Assembly (NCBI RefSeq): GCF_900107195.1
Contig: NZ_FNPB01000012.1
Coordinates: 53,103-117,102 of the forward strand
Source: Halobellus clavatus
GTDB taxonomy: Archaea; Halobacteriota; Halobacteria; Halobacteriales; Haloferacaceae
DNA: 64,000 nt
Direction: 5' to 3'
Every line of letters begins with the position of its first letter. Within the stretch, counting starts at the first letter, position 1. Below are positions 48,147 through 57,889 of this stretch, piece by piece. Below the pieces are notes generated by a model that made no database searches, was not told the origin of the DNA, and worked only from the letters and a program-made list of their open reading frames with translations. Made by a program: the position numbers and the translations under genes.

Positions 48147-49034
48147 ATGGTCGAGTTCACGGTACCGGAAGTCGATTACACCCGGTACACGAACCGCCAG
48201 TTGGCGGCGATTCCGCTCGCCGTGCTGGTGGTCGCGCTCATCGTCATCGGCGGGTGGTACGTAATGACCGGATCGCCAGTGAACCAGGGAATCGCATTCA
48301 CCGGCGGCACCGAGGTGCAAGTGGCGATCGACGGGCCGCAGTCGGCGGCCGAAGAGCAGATCAGATCGGCGTTCTCGGCGGAGCCGGAGACGATACGCTC
48401 GGTGCCGGCCCAGAGCGTCTACGTCGTCACGTTCCAGTCCGAAGCGGGATCCGATGGGATCAGCGCCGCAGCGTTAGAACGCCAGGCGCAGGACGCGGGA
48501 CTGGACGTCAGATCGGTCTCGTCGGTGTCTGCGAGTTTCGGTGCGAACACACAGGTGCTCGCACTCGGGGGTCTCGGCGTCGCGTTCTTGGGGATGAGCA
48601 TTCTCGTCTTCGCGATGTTCCGCGTGTTCGTTCCCTCGGTCGCGGTCGTCCTCTCGGCGTTCTCCGATATCGCGATCCCGATCGCGCTGATGAACGTCCT
48701 CGGCATCGAACTCTCGCTGGGGACCGTCGCGGCGCTCTTGATGCTCATCGGGTACTCCGTCGACTCCGACATCCTGCTGAACAACCACATCCTTCGGCGG
48801 TCGGGCGATTTCTACGAGTCGACGTACCGGGCGATGCGGACCGGTGTGACGATGACGCTGACGTCGATTTCGGCGATGATCGTTATGACGATCACGGCGA
48901 CGCTGTTCGGGATCCAGTTGCTGGCGGCCATCGGGACCGTGCTCGTCTTCGGGCTCGCAGCTGACCTGATGAACACGTATCTGCTGAATCTGAGTCTGCT
49001 GCGCTGGTACAAATTCAGGGGGGTGTCCCGCTGA
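48147..49034 (+). CDS. secF: Protein translocation protein SecF
   Basis: 295 residues, six TM segments. It begins MVEFTVPEVDYTRYTNRQLA, followed by TM1, then GIAFTGGTEVQVAI in the exterior domain (SecF signature FTGGTEV), and the conserved GYSVDSDILLNNH in the TM4-5 region. With SecD it uses the ion gradient to help export through SecYEG. In archaea secF precedes secD, as here. A GCTTATTC box about 30 bases upstream may be the TATA element. Confidence 0.93.
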   Translation: MVEFTVPEVDYTRYTNRQLAAIPLAVLVVALIVIGGWYVMTGSPVNQGIAFTGGTEVQVAIDGPQSAAEEQIRSAFSAEPETIRSVPAQSVYVVTFQSEAGSDGISAAALERQAQDAGLDVRSVSSVSASFGANTQVLALGGLGVAFLGMSILVFAMFRVFVPSVAVVLSAFSDIAIPIALMNVLGIELSLGTVAALLMLIGYSVDSDILLNNHILRRSGDFYESTYRAMRTGVTMTLTSISAMIVMTITATLFGIQLLAAIGTVLVFGLAADLMNTYLLNLSLLRWYKFRGVSR

Positions 49035-50632
49035 TGGTCGATCTCCGCGACAACTGGCGGATCATCCTCCTCATCGTCTTCATCCTCATTTCGGGATTCG
49101 CCCTCTTCTCGCCGACGCTCGCAGCCGACGACGACGGTGGCGGTGGGAACGTCGCAGCCACGAGCAGCGTGACGAACCTCCAGTACGGCCTCGAACTCTC
49201 CGGCGGAACGCGCGTCCGTGCGCCGCTCGTCGGGGTGACAGCCGAGGGTGTCGAGTTCGGCGGCGACGATCCGCGGGTAGTGGGACAGAACGTCTCGGAC
49301 GAACTGGACGGCGCAGGGCCGGCTGATGTCACCGCCCGCGTCGACGCCACCAGCGGACAGACGACCGCGCAGCCCCAGTCGGAGCCGAGTTCGACTGTCG
49401 AAGTGACCGCGGAGGGCATCACCACCGACGAACTGGCAGCTGCGCTAAGCGCCGCCGGCTACGAATACGAGACGGTCAGAGAGGGCGTGACAGAGTCCAC
49501 TCGAGAGGAAGTCGTCCGTATTCTCCAGAACAAGATCAACGAGGCGGGCCTCTCCGGCGGAACGGTTCAGCAGGTGACCACCGCGCAGGGCGAGAACTAC
49601 GTCCTCGTCGAGGTCCCCAATCAGGACGCCTCGCAGGTCCGTGAACTCGTCTCAGAACGCGGGACGGTCGTGATCGAGGCGCACTATCCCACCGGTGAGA
49701 ACTACACCCGCGACGTCGTCCTCCAGCAGGACGACTTCCAGAGCATCGGGACCGCCCAGGAAGGGCAGTCGACGGGCGCGTACGTGCCGGTGACGGTCTC
49801 CGAGTCGGTCGCACCGGAGTTCCAGCAGGATATGGTCGACACCGGGCTGGCCCAGCAGGGCGGGACGCGCTGTACGTACCAGCAGAATCCCAACGGCACC
49901 GACCCGTGTCTCCTCCTCGTCGTCAACGGCGAGGTGACCAACGCGTTCGGGATGAGTCCTGGACTCGCCGACAGCCTCCGGGGCGGCTCGTGGGCCGACG
50001 ACCCGGTCTTCCAGCTGCAGACCACGAACATCTCCGAGGCACAGCAGGTCTCGATCAACCTCCGCGCGGGCGCGCTGCCGGCCCAACTGGACTTCTCCCA
50101 GGCCAGCGGCGGGACGGTCTCGTACATCTCGCCGAGTCAGGGGGCTGACTTCCGAATCAACTCACTCATCACCGGCATCGTGGCCGTGCTCGCGGTCAGC
50201 GGCGTCGTCTTCGTCCGCTACAGCGACGTCCGCGTCGCCGCACCGATGGTCGTGACGGCGCTCTCGGAGGTCGTGATCCTGCTCGGGTTCGCCGCCGGGA
50301 TCGGCTATCCGTTGGACCTCTCTGTCATCGCCGGGTTCATCGCCGTGATCGGGACGGGGGTGGACGACCTCATCATCATCGCTGACGAGGTGATGGCCGA
50401 GGGCGAGATCAACTCCCGTCGCGTCTTCCAGTCACGCTTCCGCAAGGCGTTCTGGGTGATCGGCGCGGCTGCCGCGACGACCGTCTTGGCGATGTCGCCG
50501 CTGGCAATCCTCTCGCTCGGCGACCTGCAGGGCTTCGCCATCTTCACCATCCTCGGCGTCCTCATCGGGGTGCTCATCACCCGACCGGCGTACGGCGACA
50601 TCCTGCGTGCGCTGACGACGGTCGATCGCTGA
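49034..50632 (+). CDS. secD: Protein translocation protein SecD
   Basis: 532 residues. TM1 near residues 7-25, then QYGLELSGGTRVRAPLVGV (the GLDLxGG-like motif) and a large exterior domain. DFRINSLITGIVAVLAVSGV begins the five-helix bundle, with IAVIGTGVDDLIIIADEVM as the conserved TM4 motif. It shares one base with the secF stop codon, indicating coupled translation. Confidence 0.93.
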   Translation: MVDLRDNWRIILLIVFILISGFALFSPTLAADDDGGGGNVAATSSVTNLQYGLELSGGTRVRAPLVGVTAEGVEFGGDDPRVVGQNVSDELDGAGPADVTARVDATSGQTTAQPQSEPSSTVEVTAEGITTDELAAALSAAGYEYETVREGVTESTREEVVRILQNKINEAGLSGGTVQQVTTAQGENYVLVEVPNQDASQVRELVSERGTVVIEAHYPTGENYTRDVVLQQDDFQSIGTAQEGQSTGAYVPVTVSESVAPEFQQDMVDTGLAQQGGTRCTYQQNPNGTDPCLLLVVNGEVTNAFGMSPGLADSLRGGSWADDPVFQLQTTNISEAQQVSINLRAGALPAQLDFSQASGGTVSYISPSQGADFRINSLITGIVAVLAVSGVVFVRYSDVRVAAPMVVTALSEVVILLGFAAGIGYPLDLSVIAGFIAVIGTGVDDLIIIADEVMAEGEINSRRVFQSRFRKAFWVIGAAAATTVLAMSPLAILSLGDLQGFAIFTILGVLIGVLITRPAYGDILRALTTVDR

Positions 50633-50792
50633 GACGGTCCCCTGAAGCGACCCTCGGATTCGTTGTCGCATCTTCGAGTCGCGGCTCGCTCTCACCCTAC
50701 AAGAATAGGCGACTGTTTAAATACGAACCCGAGGTAACATCGAAGCGTACCGGGCGACGAGACCGACGGACGCCGCCAAGATGATCAAGACT

Positions 50793-51005
50793 ATGTCCAC
50801 GAACTCCCACCTCCCCGATCCCGCTACCCCTGACGACCAGACCGATACGCCGACTGACCGGCGTTGTGTCGCCCGAATCGAGGAGTACGACGACGCTCCC
50901 GACGAGTGCACGCTCTATCCCGCGGACGCGACTCCTTCCGAGCTCCCGACGACGTGGATCTCCGCGAAGGAGGGGTCCTACGTCTCGCTGGACGAGATGC
51001 GCTAA
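50793..51005 (+). CDS. DUF7511 small protein
   Basis: 70 residues from MSTNSHLPDPATPDDQTDTP. The conserved ending is DECTLYPADATPSELPTTWI followed by SAKEGSYVSLDEMR, the hallmark of a small haloarchaeal family. Function unknown. A further in-frame ATG lies 12 bases upstream. Confidence 0.75.
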   Translation: MSTNSHLPDPATPDDQTDTPTDRRCVARIEEYDDAPDECTLYPADATPSELPTTWISAKEGSYVSLDEMR

Positions 51006-51096
51006 CCGGACCCGCAGTTTCACGTCCGTCCGATCAACGGAGGGCTGATCCGAAGACAGATCCGGGGTGTAATCGACTCACGTTCACCGAGAGTCG

Positions 51097-53973
51097 TTAC
51101 GCGCGCCGCCGGAATCCGATCACAGCCGCGGTGAGCGCGAGCACGGCCGCGACGACGCCAAATCCGGGCGTCGACGCTCCCGTTTCCGTCCCCGCTGCCG
51201 TCCCCGTCGCAGTACTCGAGTCGGAGGCTGTCGGAGCCAGCGTGGACGGTGTATCGGTGGTTTGGACTGAATCGACCTCAGTCGCTGTCGGGCTGACCGT
51301 CGTCGTGGGCACTGATGTCGGAGTAGCTGTGAGCGTGGGCGTAGCGGTTGGCGTCGCCGTCACGTCGTCGGAGTCGTCGCTACCGGAGGACCCGCCGCTA
51401 CTGCTGCTCTCCGGGTTGGCGTTCACCTCAACGTAGCCGGCGGAGTACGTGATGTTCTCGAGTCGGATTCGCGCACCGTTCTGGGTCTCGGTCACAGTGA
51501 AGTCCTGACTCTGCCCTTTGAACAGCGCACTCAGCTCTGATTCGGGGTCGTCGACGTTCCAGGCGTTCAACTGTGCGTCGGGAATGGTCGCCTGATAGAA
51601 CCCCGTGTGTTCGTCACCGTCGACGGTCTTACTCGGACCGGCGATCCACAGTCGGAGGCTATCGTTGCGCACCACTGGTGCCGAGAACGATTGCGCGTTA
51701 GTCGTGACACTCATTCCCTTGAGCGTCTCTTCGACACCCCCCGGGGCCTTGTCGAGGTCGAAGACGCCCGCGTACACCGTCTGATTGAATCCCATATCGG
51801 CGCGGGAGTCCCGGCCGGTCGGCCACTGCACCTGGTCAGGGTCCTTGAACAGCAGTGGGCCGATCTGACCGTTCGAGGTGCCTTGGAGATCGACTGGTGA
51901 CCCGCGGATGGTGATGTCAGTGCCGTTCTGTAGCGTCTCGTTCGGCGACGTCTCGAATCGGGCGTCGTCAAGCGCCCACAGCAGAGAATCGGCGCTGAAG
52001 TTCGTCACTGTGAGGTTGATTTCGACGGTGGTGTCTGACCGGAGGCCGAGACTTTCTAATCCCTGCGGCTTACCGACCCCGCTGCCGGCCGGTGTCGAAC
52101 TTTCGTTGACCAGTTGCATCTGCAGTAGTCCACCCGACACCGATGCGCGGACGCCGAGGTTCGACGCGTCACCCGGGCCGTCGGTAATCGCTACGGACGC
52201 GACGGGGATTTCAGTCGTCACGAGATCGAAGTCCGTCGTGGTGACCGAGCCGCCCGCCCCCGCACTGACTGACTTCGTCGAACCGCTCTGTCCCGTCGCG
52301 AGGACAGTCACCGAGTACGAGCCGTTGGCCGGCACGCTGATGTTGTAGTGTCCGGTCGCGTTGGTCTGCGGATCAGCGTGGAACTCCTCTCCCGTCGTCG
52401 CGAGGACGGGGATCCCGGAGACGCCCCCGCTAGCGTTTGTGACGCGTCCCGTGAGATACGCCGTCGCCTCGGGGGTCAGCGATACCGACGTCGTCCCCGT
52501 CGCCGTGACCTCGACGCCGTTCTTCCGGACCGGCGCGTAGCTTCCGGCATCGCTCCACACTCGATAGGTGTCTTCGGGCACTTCCATCGAGAAATACCCC
52601 GTCGCGTTAGTGGTCGTCGAGTTGTAATGTTCGTAGTCGCTACTGCCCGCACTCACCGTTACGCCCGAGACAGGAGTCCCGTCCGAAGCGACAATCTGGC
52701 CGGAAATGTTGCCCGAGTCCGGAACCGCTGTCAGCGTCACCGACGAAGTCGTCGTCAATCCGGACGACGCCGACACGTTCGATGTGATGTTGAACTCGTA
52801 GTTCGGGTTGTTGAACGCCACCAGATCGTATCGGCCCGGCCCGACTGCCAGCGAGAACGACCCATCGGGCGCAGTCGTGTTCGTCACAGCACTCGTCCCG
52901 GTCAGTGAGTCCGCCACGAGGTTGATCCCCCCGAGAGGCGTGCCCGACTGGTTCCGGACCGTCCCGTTGATGTACCCGAGTGCTGCCAGCGTCACGTTCT
53001 GTGTGGTCGTCACACCGCTTCCGGTGATGCTGGCTGTCGTTTTGTTCGTGGCGTAGCCGTCGGCGGTCACGGAGAGCGTGTACGTGCCTGGTCCCCCGGC
53101 CACCGAGAACGATCCGTCCGCCGCTGAGACGTTGGAATCGACGAATGCACCGGTCGAACTGTCGGAGAGACTGACGCTTGCACTGCCGATTGAAACGTCG
53201 CTGTCGTTGAGAACGGTCCCGTTGATGTAGCCCACGCGGACGATCGTCGGGTCGAAGGTCGTCTCAGCGTTGGTCTGGACAGTCGTCGTCGTGCTGTTGG
53301 ACGTGTAGCCGCTCTTGGAGACAGAGACGAAGTAGTCACCAGCCGGGACGTGCGCGGAGTAGCTTCCCGACCCACCGGAGGAGACGTTCGTCACGCGATC
53401 GTTTGTGGTGTTATTGCGAACCGAGACCGCCGCGCTGGTCACCCCGCTTCCGGTGCCGTTGGTGACGGTCCCGTTGAGATGCCCGCCCTCGACGATCTCG
53501 AACGATTCGACCGTGCTCGCGAACGTCGAGGTGCTGTTGTTCAGTTCCAGCGAGGCGGTGTACGTGCCACTCACGGTGGGGTTCTGTACAGTATTGACCG
53601 TCACCTCGACGGGATCGTTCGCGGAGACCTGGACGGGTGAACTGAGTGTGAGATTCAATCGAGTGTCCGAATCGACCGACGTGGACACCCCCACAGGCGT
53701 CCCGTTGACCGTGACGCTAGGACCCTCGATGGACGCCCCGGGAGATGAGAGATTCGCTCCCGTTCCGGTGTAGTTGACGATCAGATATTCGACCGAGTCA
53801 CCGCCCGAGGAGACCGTGGTGTTCCAGGTATGCGTCGTCGTTTCACCCGTGGCCGTGTTATCAACGGCGAGTCCGGTACCCCCTCCAGCAGCCGAAGCCG
53901 GTGCGACGAGCACCAGCCCGGCGAGAACGAGACAGCAGACAAAAAGCGCCTGCTGCCGGTGTGCCCTTGCCAT
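51097..53973 (-). CDS. PGF-CTERM surface protein with carboxypeptidase-regulatory-like repeats
   Basis: 958-residue exported protein. A Sec signal peptide covers residues 1-28 (LFVCCLVLAGLVLVAPASA). Five beta-sandwich repeats of the carboxypeptidase-regulatory type begin with GHLNGTVTNGTG, GYINGTVLNDSD, GYINGTVRNQSG, GNISGQIVASDG and AYLTGRVTNASG, roughly residues 163-590. A further beta domain precedes a Ser/Thr/Pro-rich stalk, which ends in STPGFGVVAAVLALTAAVIG and a basic tail. That is the PGF-CTERM sorting signal cut by archaeosortase ArtA and lipid-attached. Probably an S-layer-associated or adhesin-like glycoprotein; many N-x-S/T sites. Confidence 0.85.
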   Translation of the reverse strand: MARAHRQQALFVCCLVLAGLVLVAPASAAGGGTGLAVDNTATGETTTHTWNTTVSSGGDSVEYLIVNYTGTGANLSSPGASIEGPSVTVNGTPVGVSTSVDSDTRLNLTLSSPVQVSANDPVEVTVNTVQNPTVSGTYTASLELNNSTSTFASTVESFEIVEGGHLNGTVTNGTGSGVTSAAVSVRNNTTNDRVTNVSSGGSGSYSAHVPAGDYFVSVSKSGYTSNSTTTTVQTNAETTFDPTIVRVGYINGTVLNDSDVSIGSASVSLSDSSTGAFVDSNVSAADGSFSVAGGPGTYTLSVTADGYATNKTTASITGSGVTTTQNVTLAALGYINGTVRNQSGTPLGGINLVADSLTGTSAVTNTTAPDGSFSLAVGPGRYDLVAFNNPNYEFNITSNVSASSGLTTTSSVTLTAVPDSGNISGQIVASDGTPVSGVTVSAGSSDYEHYNSTTTNATGYFSMEVPEDTYRVWSDAGSYAPVRKNGVEVTATGTTSVSLTPEATAYLTGRVTNASGGVSGIPVLATTGEEFHADPQTNATGHYNISVPANGSYSVTVLATGQSGSTKSVSAGAGGSVTTTDFDLVTTEIPVASVAITDGPGDASNLGVRASVSGGLLQMQLVNESSTPAGSGVGKPQGLESLGLRSDTTVEINLTVTNFSADSLLWALDDARFETSPNETLQNGTDITIRGSPVDLQGTSNGQIGPLLFKDPDQVQWPTGRDSRADMGFNQTVYAGVFDLDKAPGGVEETLKGMSVTTNAQSFSAPVVRNDSLRLWIAGPSKTVDGDEHTGFYQATIPDAQLNAWNVDDPESELSALFKGQSQDFTVTETQNGARIRLENITYSAGYVEVNANPESSSSGGSSGSDDSDDVTATPTATPTLTATPTSVPTTTVSPTATEVDSVQTTDTPSTLAPTASDSSTATGTAAGTETGASTPGFGVVAAVLALTAAVIGFRRRA

Positions 53974-54062
53974 ACAGTCTCAGTGCGGAGAGACTCGTAA
54001 ATATGCTCGTGCGTGAATACAGTATCTGATAATCACCGGCAACGAGGCTCGAACGGGAGGAC

Positions 54063-54779
54063 TCAGAACTCCGAGAGGCCCGACTGCTCGGCCGCCGCGA
54101 GAACGTCTGCCGACGTCGCCCACGACGCCCGCGCGCAGTCCGGAAGTTCGCCCGTCGCTTCGACGTATCGACGGAGGAACTCGCGCGTCGTCGGATCGCT
54201 CGGGTAGCCGCTCCCGACCGGCCCGTAGTCGGCGTATTCGTCGTCGAGTGCGTCGATTCGGTCGTCGCGTTCGACTTTCGCGATCACGGACGCGGCGGCG
54301 ACCAGCGGGTACACCTCGTCCGCCCCGTGTTCGGCGTGAACCTCGACCGACGGACCGGCGCTCGCGACGCGGTCGCCGACGCGGCGCGCGAATCGGGACT
54401 CGCTCACGTCGCCCGCGTCCGCGACGACTCGGTCGCCGTCCCGGCCGATCTGCGCCACCGCCTCGGCCTGTGCGGCGACCGTCAGCGAGTTCATATCCGT
54501 CTCGGAATCGTCGATCCGGTCGGTCGAGATCGCCGCGACAGCCACGTCCACGTCCGGCGAGTCGTGCAACGTCGCGGCGAGCGTGGTTCGAACCGCCGGC
54601 GTGAGTCGCTTCGAGTCGTCGACGTCGTCCGGAATCGACGCCGGGGACGCGCGGACCGCCGCGGCGACCATCGGCCCGAGGACCGGCCCCTTGCCGGCCT
54701 CGTCGGTGCCGAGAGCTGTCTCGTCGGCCGCCGGTCCGGCGTCACCCGTCGGGTCGTCGTCGGGCTCGCGAGCGGTCAT
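54063..54779 (-). CDS. rnhB: Ribonuclease HII
   Basis: 238 residues. GTDEAGKGPVLGPMVAAAV carries the first acidic pair; DDSKRLTPAVR, VVADAGDVSESRF (Asp) and ADEVYPLVAAASVIAKVERD, DYGPVGSGYPSDP complete the RNase HII pattern. It removes RNA from RNA-DNA hybrids and single ribonucleotides. An acidic N-terminal extension of about 20 residues is a halophile feature. Its ATG overlaps the Pus10 stop by four bases. Confidence 0.93.
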   Translation of the reverse strand: MTAREPDDDPTGDAGPAADETALGTDEAGKGPVLGPMVAAAVRASPASIPDDVDDSKRLTPAVRTTLAATLHDSPDVDVAVAAISTDRIDDSETDMNSLTVAAQAEAVAQIGRDGDRVVADAGDVSESRFARRVGDRVASAGPSVEVHAEHGADEVYPLVAAASVIAKVERDDRIDALDDEYADYGPVGSGYPSDPTTREFLRRYVEATGELPDCARASWATSADVLAAAEQSGLSEF

Positions 54780-56116
54780 TCGTCCGCAGCGTCGGCCGGG
54801 CTGCCCGCGTCGGTATCGGAGGTCGCCGCGGCGTCCTCGCGGAAGAACTCCTCGGCCTCGAAGTCCTCCGCTTCGCCGTAGACGCCCACGACGTCGAGCG
54901 CGGTCACCGTGGCATCGACGCCGAGCAATCCAGCGAGACTCGGTTCCGTTCGGCCCTCGTCGCCGGAGATCAGTTCCTTGATGTAGAGACCGCCCTCGCC
55001 GTGGATTTCGACAGTGGCGTGGTAGGCGTCCGCGCGCTCGCCCTCCGCCTCGTAGACGGCGCGTTCGCGGGTGAGGTTCGCCCGGCGGTGATCGACGCGG
55101 TGCGGCGTGTACTGCTCGATCGTCGCGCCTTCGAGTTCGGCGAGCGCGTCGGTGAGTGCCGCATCGTCCACGGCGCCGTCGAACTCGACGTCCGCACGGT
55201 ACCGCTTGGAGGCGTCGAGTCCCTTGACTCGCTCGACCATCTCGTAGGTCGCGAGTCTGAGCCCCTCGACTTCGACCCGGCCCTCGGCGAACGCGTTGAT
55301 GTCGCCCTCCAGACGCTCGACGTCGACGTTGCGGCGGCGTGGCTCCATCACTTCGATCACGAACGGCCGACCGGTGCCGAGCATCCGGGCGTCGACGTCC
55401 TCCCGGCCGGCCCCGTGGAACGTCGCCTCGGTCCCGTCCATCACGTCGCGGACGACTGGCGCGGTCAGCCCCTCGACGCTGTCCTGATACAGGTAGCCCG
55501 AGCCGTCGCAGGTGTCACACACCTGTTTCCCGACGTATCCCGAGCCGTCGCAGTCGCTACAGGGCCACTCCGTCTGGGGAATGTCGCGCTCGAGTTTCCG
55601 GTAGCGGCCGTAGACGAACGTCGAGTGGACGTCGACCTCGACGTGATCGGCCTCGAGATCGAGCGTGAACTGGATCTCCGGGCGCCCGAACTCGACGGTC
55701 GTATCGGTGAGTCGACCGACGCGTTTGCCGACTTCGCGGTTGAACTCGGATTTGAACAGTTCGCCCGCCTCGGGGTCGAGATCGGCGGTCTCTCTGAACA
55801 GCCGTTCGTTCTCTTCGATCAGTGGCGGCGTCCGGGTCCCCACCTGATAGGTGTCGAACTCGATGTCTTCGACGGCCGCCGCACAGCGCTCGGCCCACTC
55901 GTCAAACGCAGCGCAGCGGCCCTCACAGACCCAGCACGATTCCGGATCGATCGGTTCGTGGGGCTCGTCGTCGTCGAGCGCGGCCGCGATCCGGAGACTG
56001 CGGCCCCGCTCGTCGTTCGTCAGCCCGTGGCTCCGATCGGCGAAGACCCGGCCCAGGCAGGCGTCACAGACCGGTTCCTGCGCGTCGAGCGCGCGGGCGT
56101 CGGCGAGAATGCTCAT
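54776..56116 (-). CDS. pus10: tRNA pseudouridine synthase Pus10
   Basis: 446 residues from MSILADARALDAQEPVCDAC. It makes pseudouridine 54 and 55 in archaeal tRNA. An N-terminal zinc/THUMP-like domain has CDACLGRVF and CWVCEGRC. CSDCDGSGYVGKQVCDTCDG is a central two-CxxC insertion, common in haloarchaeal Pus10. GAGREDVDARMLGTGRPFV holds the catalytic Asp. GLYIKELISGDEGRTEPSL is the closing motif. The upstream open frame is not used: the family starts at this ATG. Confidence 0.93.
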   Translation of the reverse strand: MSILADARALDAQEPVCDACLGRVFADRSHGLTNDERGRSLRIAAALDDDEPHEPIDPESCWVCEGRCAAFDEWAERCAAAVEDIEFDTYQVGTRTPPLIEENERLFRETADLDPEAGELFKSEFNREVGKRVGRLTDTTVEFGRPEIQFTLDLEADHVEVDVHSTFVYGRYRKLERDIPQTEWPCSDCDGSGYVGKQVCDTCDGSGYLYQDSVEGLTAPVVRDVMDGTEATFHGAGREDVDARMLGTGRPFVIEVMEPRRRNVDVERLEGDINAFAEGRVEVEGLRLATYEMVERVKGLDASKRYRADVEFDGAVDDAALTDALAELEGATIEQYTPHRVDHRRANLTRERAVYEAEGERADAYHATVEIHGEGGLYIKELISGDEGRTEPSLAGLLGVDATVTALDVVGVYGEAEDFEAEEFFREDAAATSDTDAGSPADAADE

Positions 56117-56208
56117 ACCGGTACGAACGCCGGGTGGCGCTTCTGTCTTGCCCTTCGTCGGCCGGAGCGAACCGCCTGTGGGACGAGGCCGACGGATCCA
56201 GACAGCCA

Positions 56209-56814
56209 TCAGACGACGCCGGCGAGGCCGAACAGCCACCAGATGGCGACGACTGCGGCCGTGCCGACAGCGAGTACGAGACCGAACACCGCGACACCGA
56301 GCGCGATCACGGCGCGTCGGTCCCGGCGTTCGCCTCCGGGGTCGTCGATGCGCGCCTGCAACAGCCGAACGTTGCGGTCGTTCGCCCGCCAGACCGCGTC
56401 GAACGCGTCGCCGACCAGCGGGATCGACCCGACGACGGCGTCGACCAGGAGGTTCAGACACATCCGTACCAGCGTGGTTCTCGGCGCCCCGAGCGCTGCG
56501 GCCTCCGCGACGACGTACGCTGAGGCGGCCGTCGTCGGTGCGTCGCCGACGACTGGGAGCAGGCCCACGATCGGATCGAGCCCGATCCGGACGTTCGTGC
56601 CGGGTATCGCCACCGCGCTGTCGAGGACGTGGCTGAGGCGGCGGAGGCGGGCGAGGCGCGCGCGGTCGGCGTCGCTCGGGAGGTCGGTCGACGCGCCCGC
56701 GTCGGCGTCGGCGGGGTCCTCGGCGTCGCTGAGAGTTCCGGTCACGCCGGGGCTTCCGGTGCGACCGGACGCGTCCGCGCCCTCGAACGTCGCTGATCCA
56801 TCGGAACGGTCCAC
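56209..56814 (-). CDS. DUF4112 membrane protein
   Basis: 201 residues. About 55 acidic low-complexity residues precede the DUF4112 domain: LSHVLDSAVAIPGTNVRIGL, DPIVGLLPVVGDAPTTAASA and DAVVGSIPLVGDAFDAVWRA. A TM segment ends the protein (VIALGVAVFGLVLAVGTAAV). Function unknown. It lies just upstream of pus10 and rnhB on the same strand. Confidence 0.85.
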   Translation of the reverse strand: MDRSDGSATFEGADASGRTGSPGVTGTLSDAEDPADADAGASTDLPSDADRARLARLRRLSHVLDSAVAIPGTNVRIGLDPIVGLLPVVGDAPTTAASAYVVAEAAALGAPRTTLVRMCLNLLVDAVVGSIPLVGDAFDAVWRANDRNVRLLQARIDDPGGERRDRRAVIALGVAVFGLVLAVGTAAVVAIWWLFGLAGVV

Positions 56815-56932
56815 ACCTGGTGATGTGCGGCCACGAGCATCGCTGTTTCGCTGCGGGGACCCGGCGAATCTGACCGGGAGCGGCGTCCGACTTCGTGGTC
56901 CTTAGGTCCGCAGAGCCACAAGTCGGGATCGA

Positions 56933-57889
56933 ATGGAATCTGCGATCGAGATACGCGATCTACGGAAGTCCTACGGCGACGTACAGGCGCTCGATGGCGT
57001 CGATCTGACCGTGCCAGAGGGCTCGTTCTTCGGTCTGCTCGGCCCGAACGGCGCGGGCAAGACCACGTTCATCAACGTTCTCGTGGGGCTCGTCCGCGGG
57101 ACCGACGGGGACGCCCGGGTGTTCGGCCACGACGTGCAGGAGGAGTACCGCGAGGTCCGCGACCGCATCGGCCTCGCTCCGCAGGAGTTCAACGTCGACC
57201 GCTTCTTTCCGATCCGCGAAGTGCTCGAACACAAGGCGGGCTACCACGGGATTCCGAAAGCCCGCGCGAGCGAGCGGACCGAAGAAGTCCTGAAGCGCGT
57301 CGGCATCTACGACAAGCGCGACACCCGATTCGACTGGCTCTCTGGCGGGATGAAACGTCGGTTTATGCTCGCGCGGGCACTCATCACCGAACCGGACCTC
57401 CTGATCCTCGACGAGCCGACAGCCGGCGTCGACGTCCAACTCCGGCACGAGCTGTGGGAGACGATCATCGATCTGAATCAGCGGGGAACGACGATCCTGC
57501 TCACGACGCACTACATCGAGGAGGCCGAGCGGCTCTGTGACGAGGTCGCGATCCTCGATTCCGGCCGCGTCCTCGACGTCGCGAGCCCCGAAGAGCTGAT
57601 GGACCGCGGGACCGACGACGTCGTCGTCCAGTTGCGCGAAGAACCGACCGCCGTGCCGGATTTCGCCGCACTGGACGAGCGCGTGGACGCGGTCGAACTG
57701 GATGGGACGCGCCTCGTCGTCACCGCGCGACAGGGCGGACTCGTCGCCCCGGACGTCGTGCGGCGACTCGACGACGCGGGCCACGAGATCGTCGATCTGG
57801 AGATCCAGCGCACCTCTCTGGAAGAAGTATTCGTCGAGATGACGAGAGCAGGTGAGGGGCGGGCGACGCCGGAGGTGTCCTCGCAGTGA
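56933..57889 (+). CDS. ABC transporter ATP-binding protein
   Basis: 318 residues. Walker A GPNGAGKTTF, Q-loop LAPQEFNVDRFFPI, signature LSGGMKRR, Walker B LLILDEPTAGVD and switch LLTTHYIEEAE are all present. The C-terminal about 90 residues follow the pattern of ABC-2 exporters for drugs or polymers. It shares four bases with the permease start, so they form a two-gene exporter. Confidence 0.93.
   Translation: MESAIEIRDLRKSYGDVQALDGVDLTVPEGSFFGLLGPNGAGKTTFINVLVGLVRGTDGDARVFGHDVQEEYREVRDRIGLAPQEFNVDRFFPIREVLEHKAGYHGIPKARASERTEEVLKRVGIYDKRDTRFDWLSGGMKRRFMLARALITEPDLLILDEPTAGVDVQLRHELWETIIDLNQRGTTILLTTHYIEEAERLCDEVAILDSGRVLDVASPEELMDRGTDDVVVQLREEPTAVPDFAALDERVDAVELDGTRLVVTARQGGLVAPDVVRRLDDAGHEIVDLEIQRTSLEEVFVEMTRAGEGRATPEVSSQ

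Noticed and set aside
55001..56905. 634-codon plus-strand frame opposite pus10 and the DUF4112 gene
   Set aside because: Antisense shadow with Arg/Pro-rich tail; the minus-strand genes are clear.
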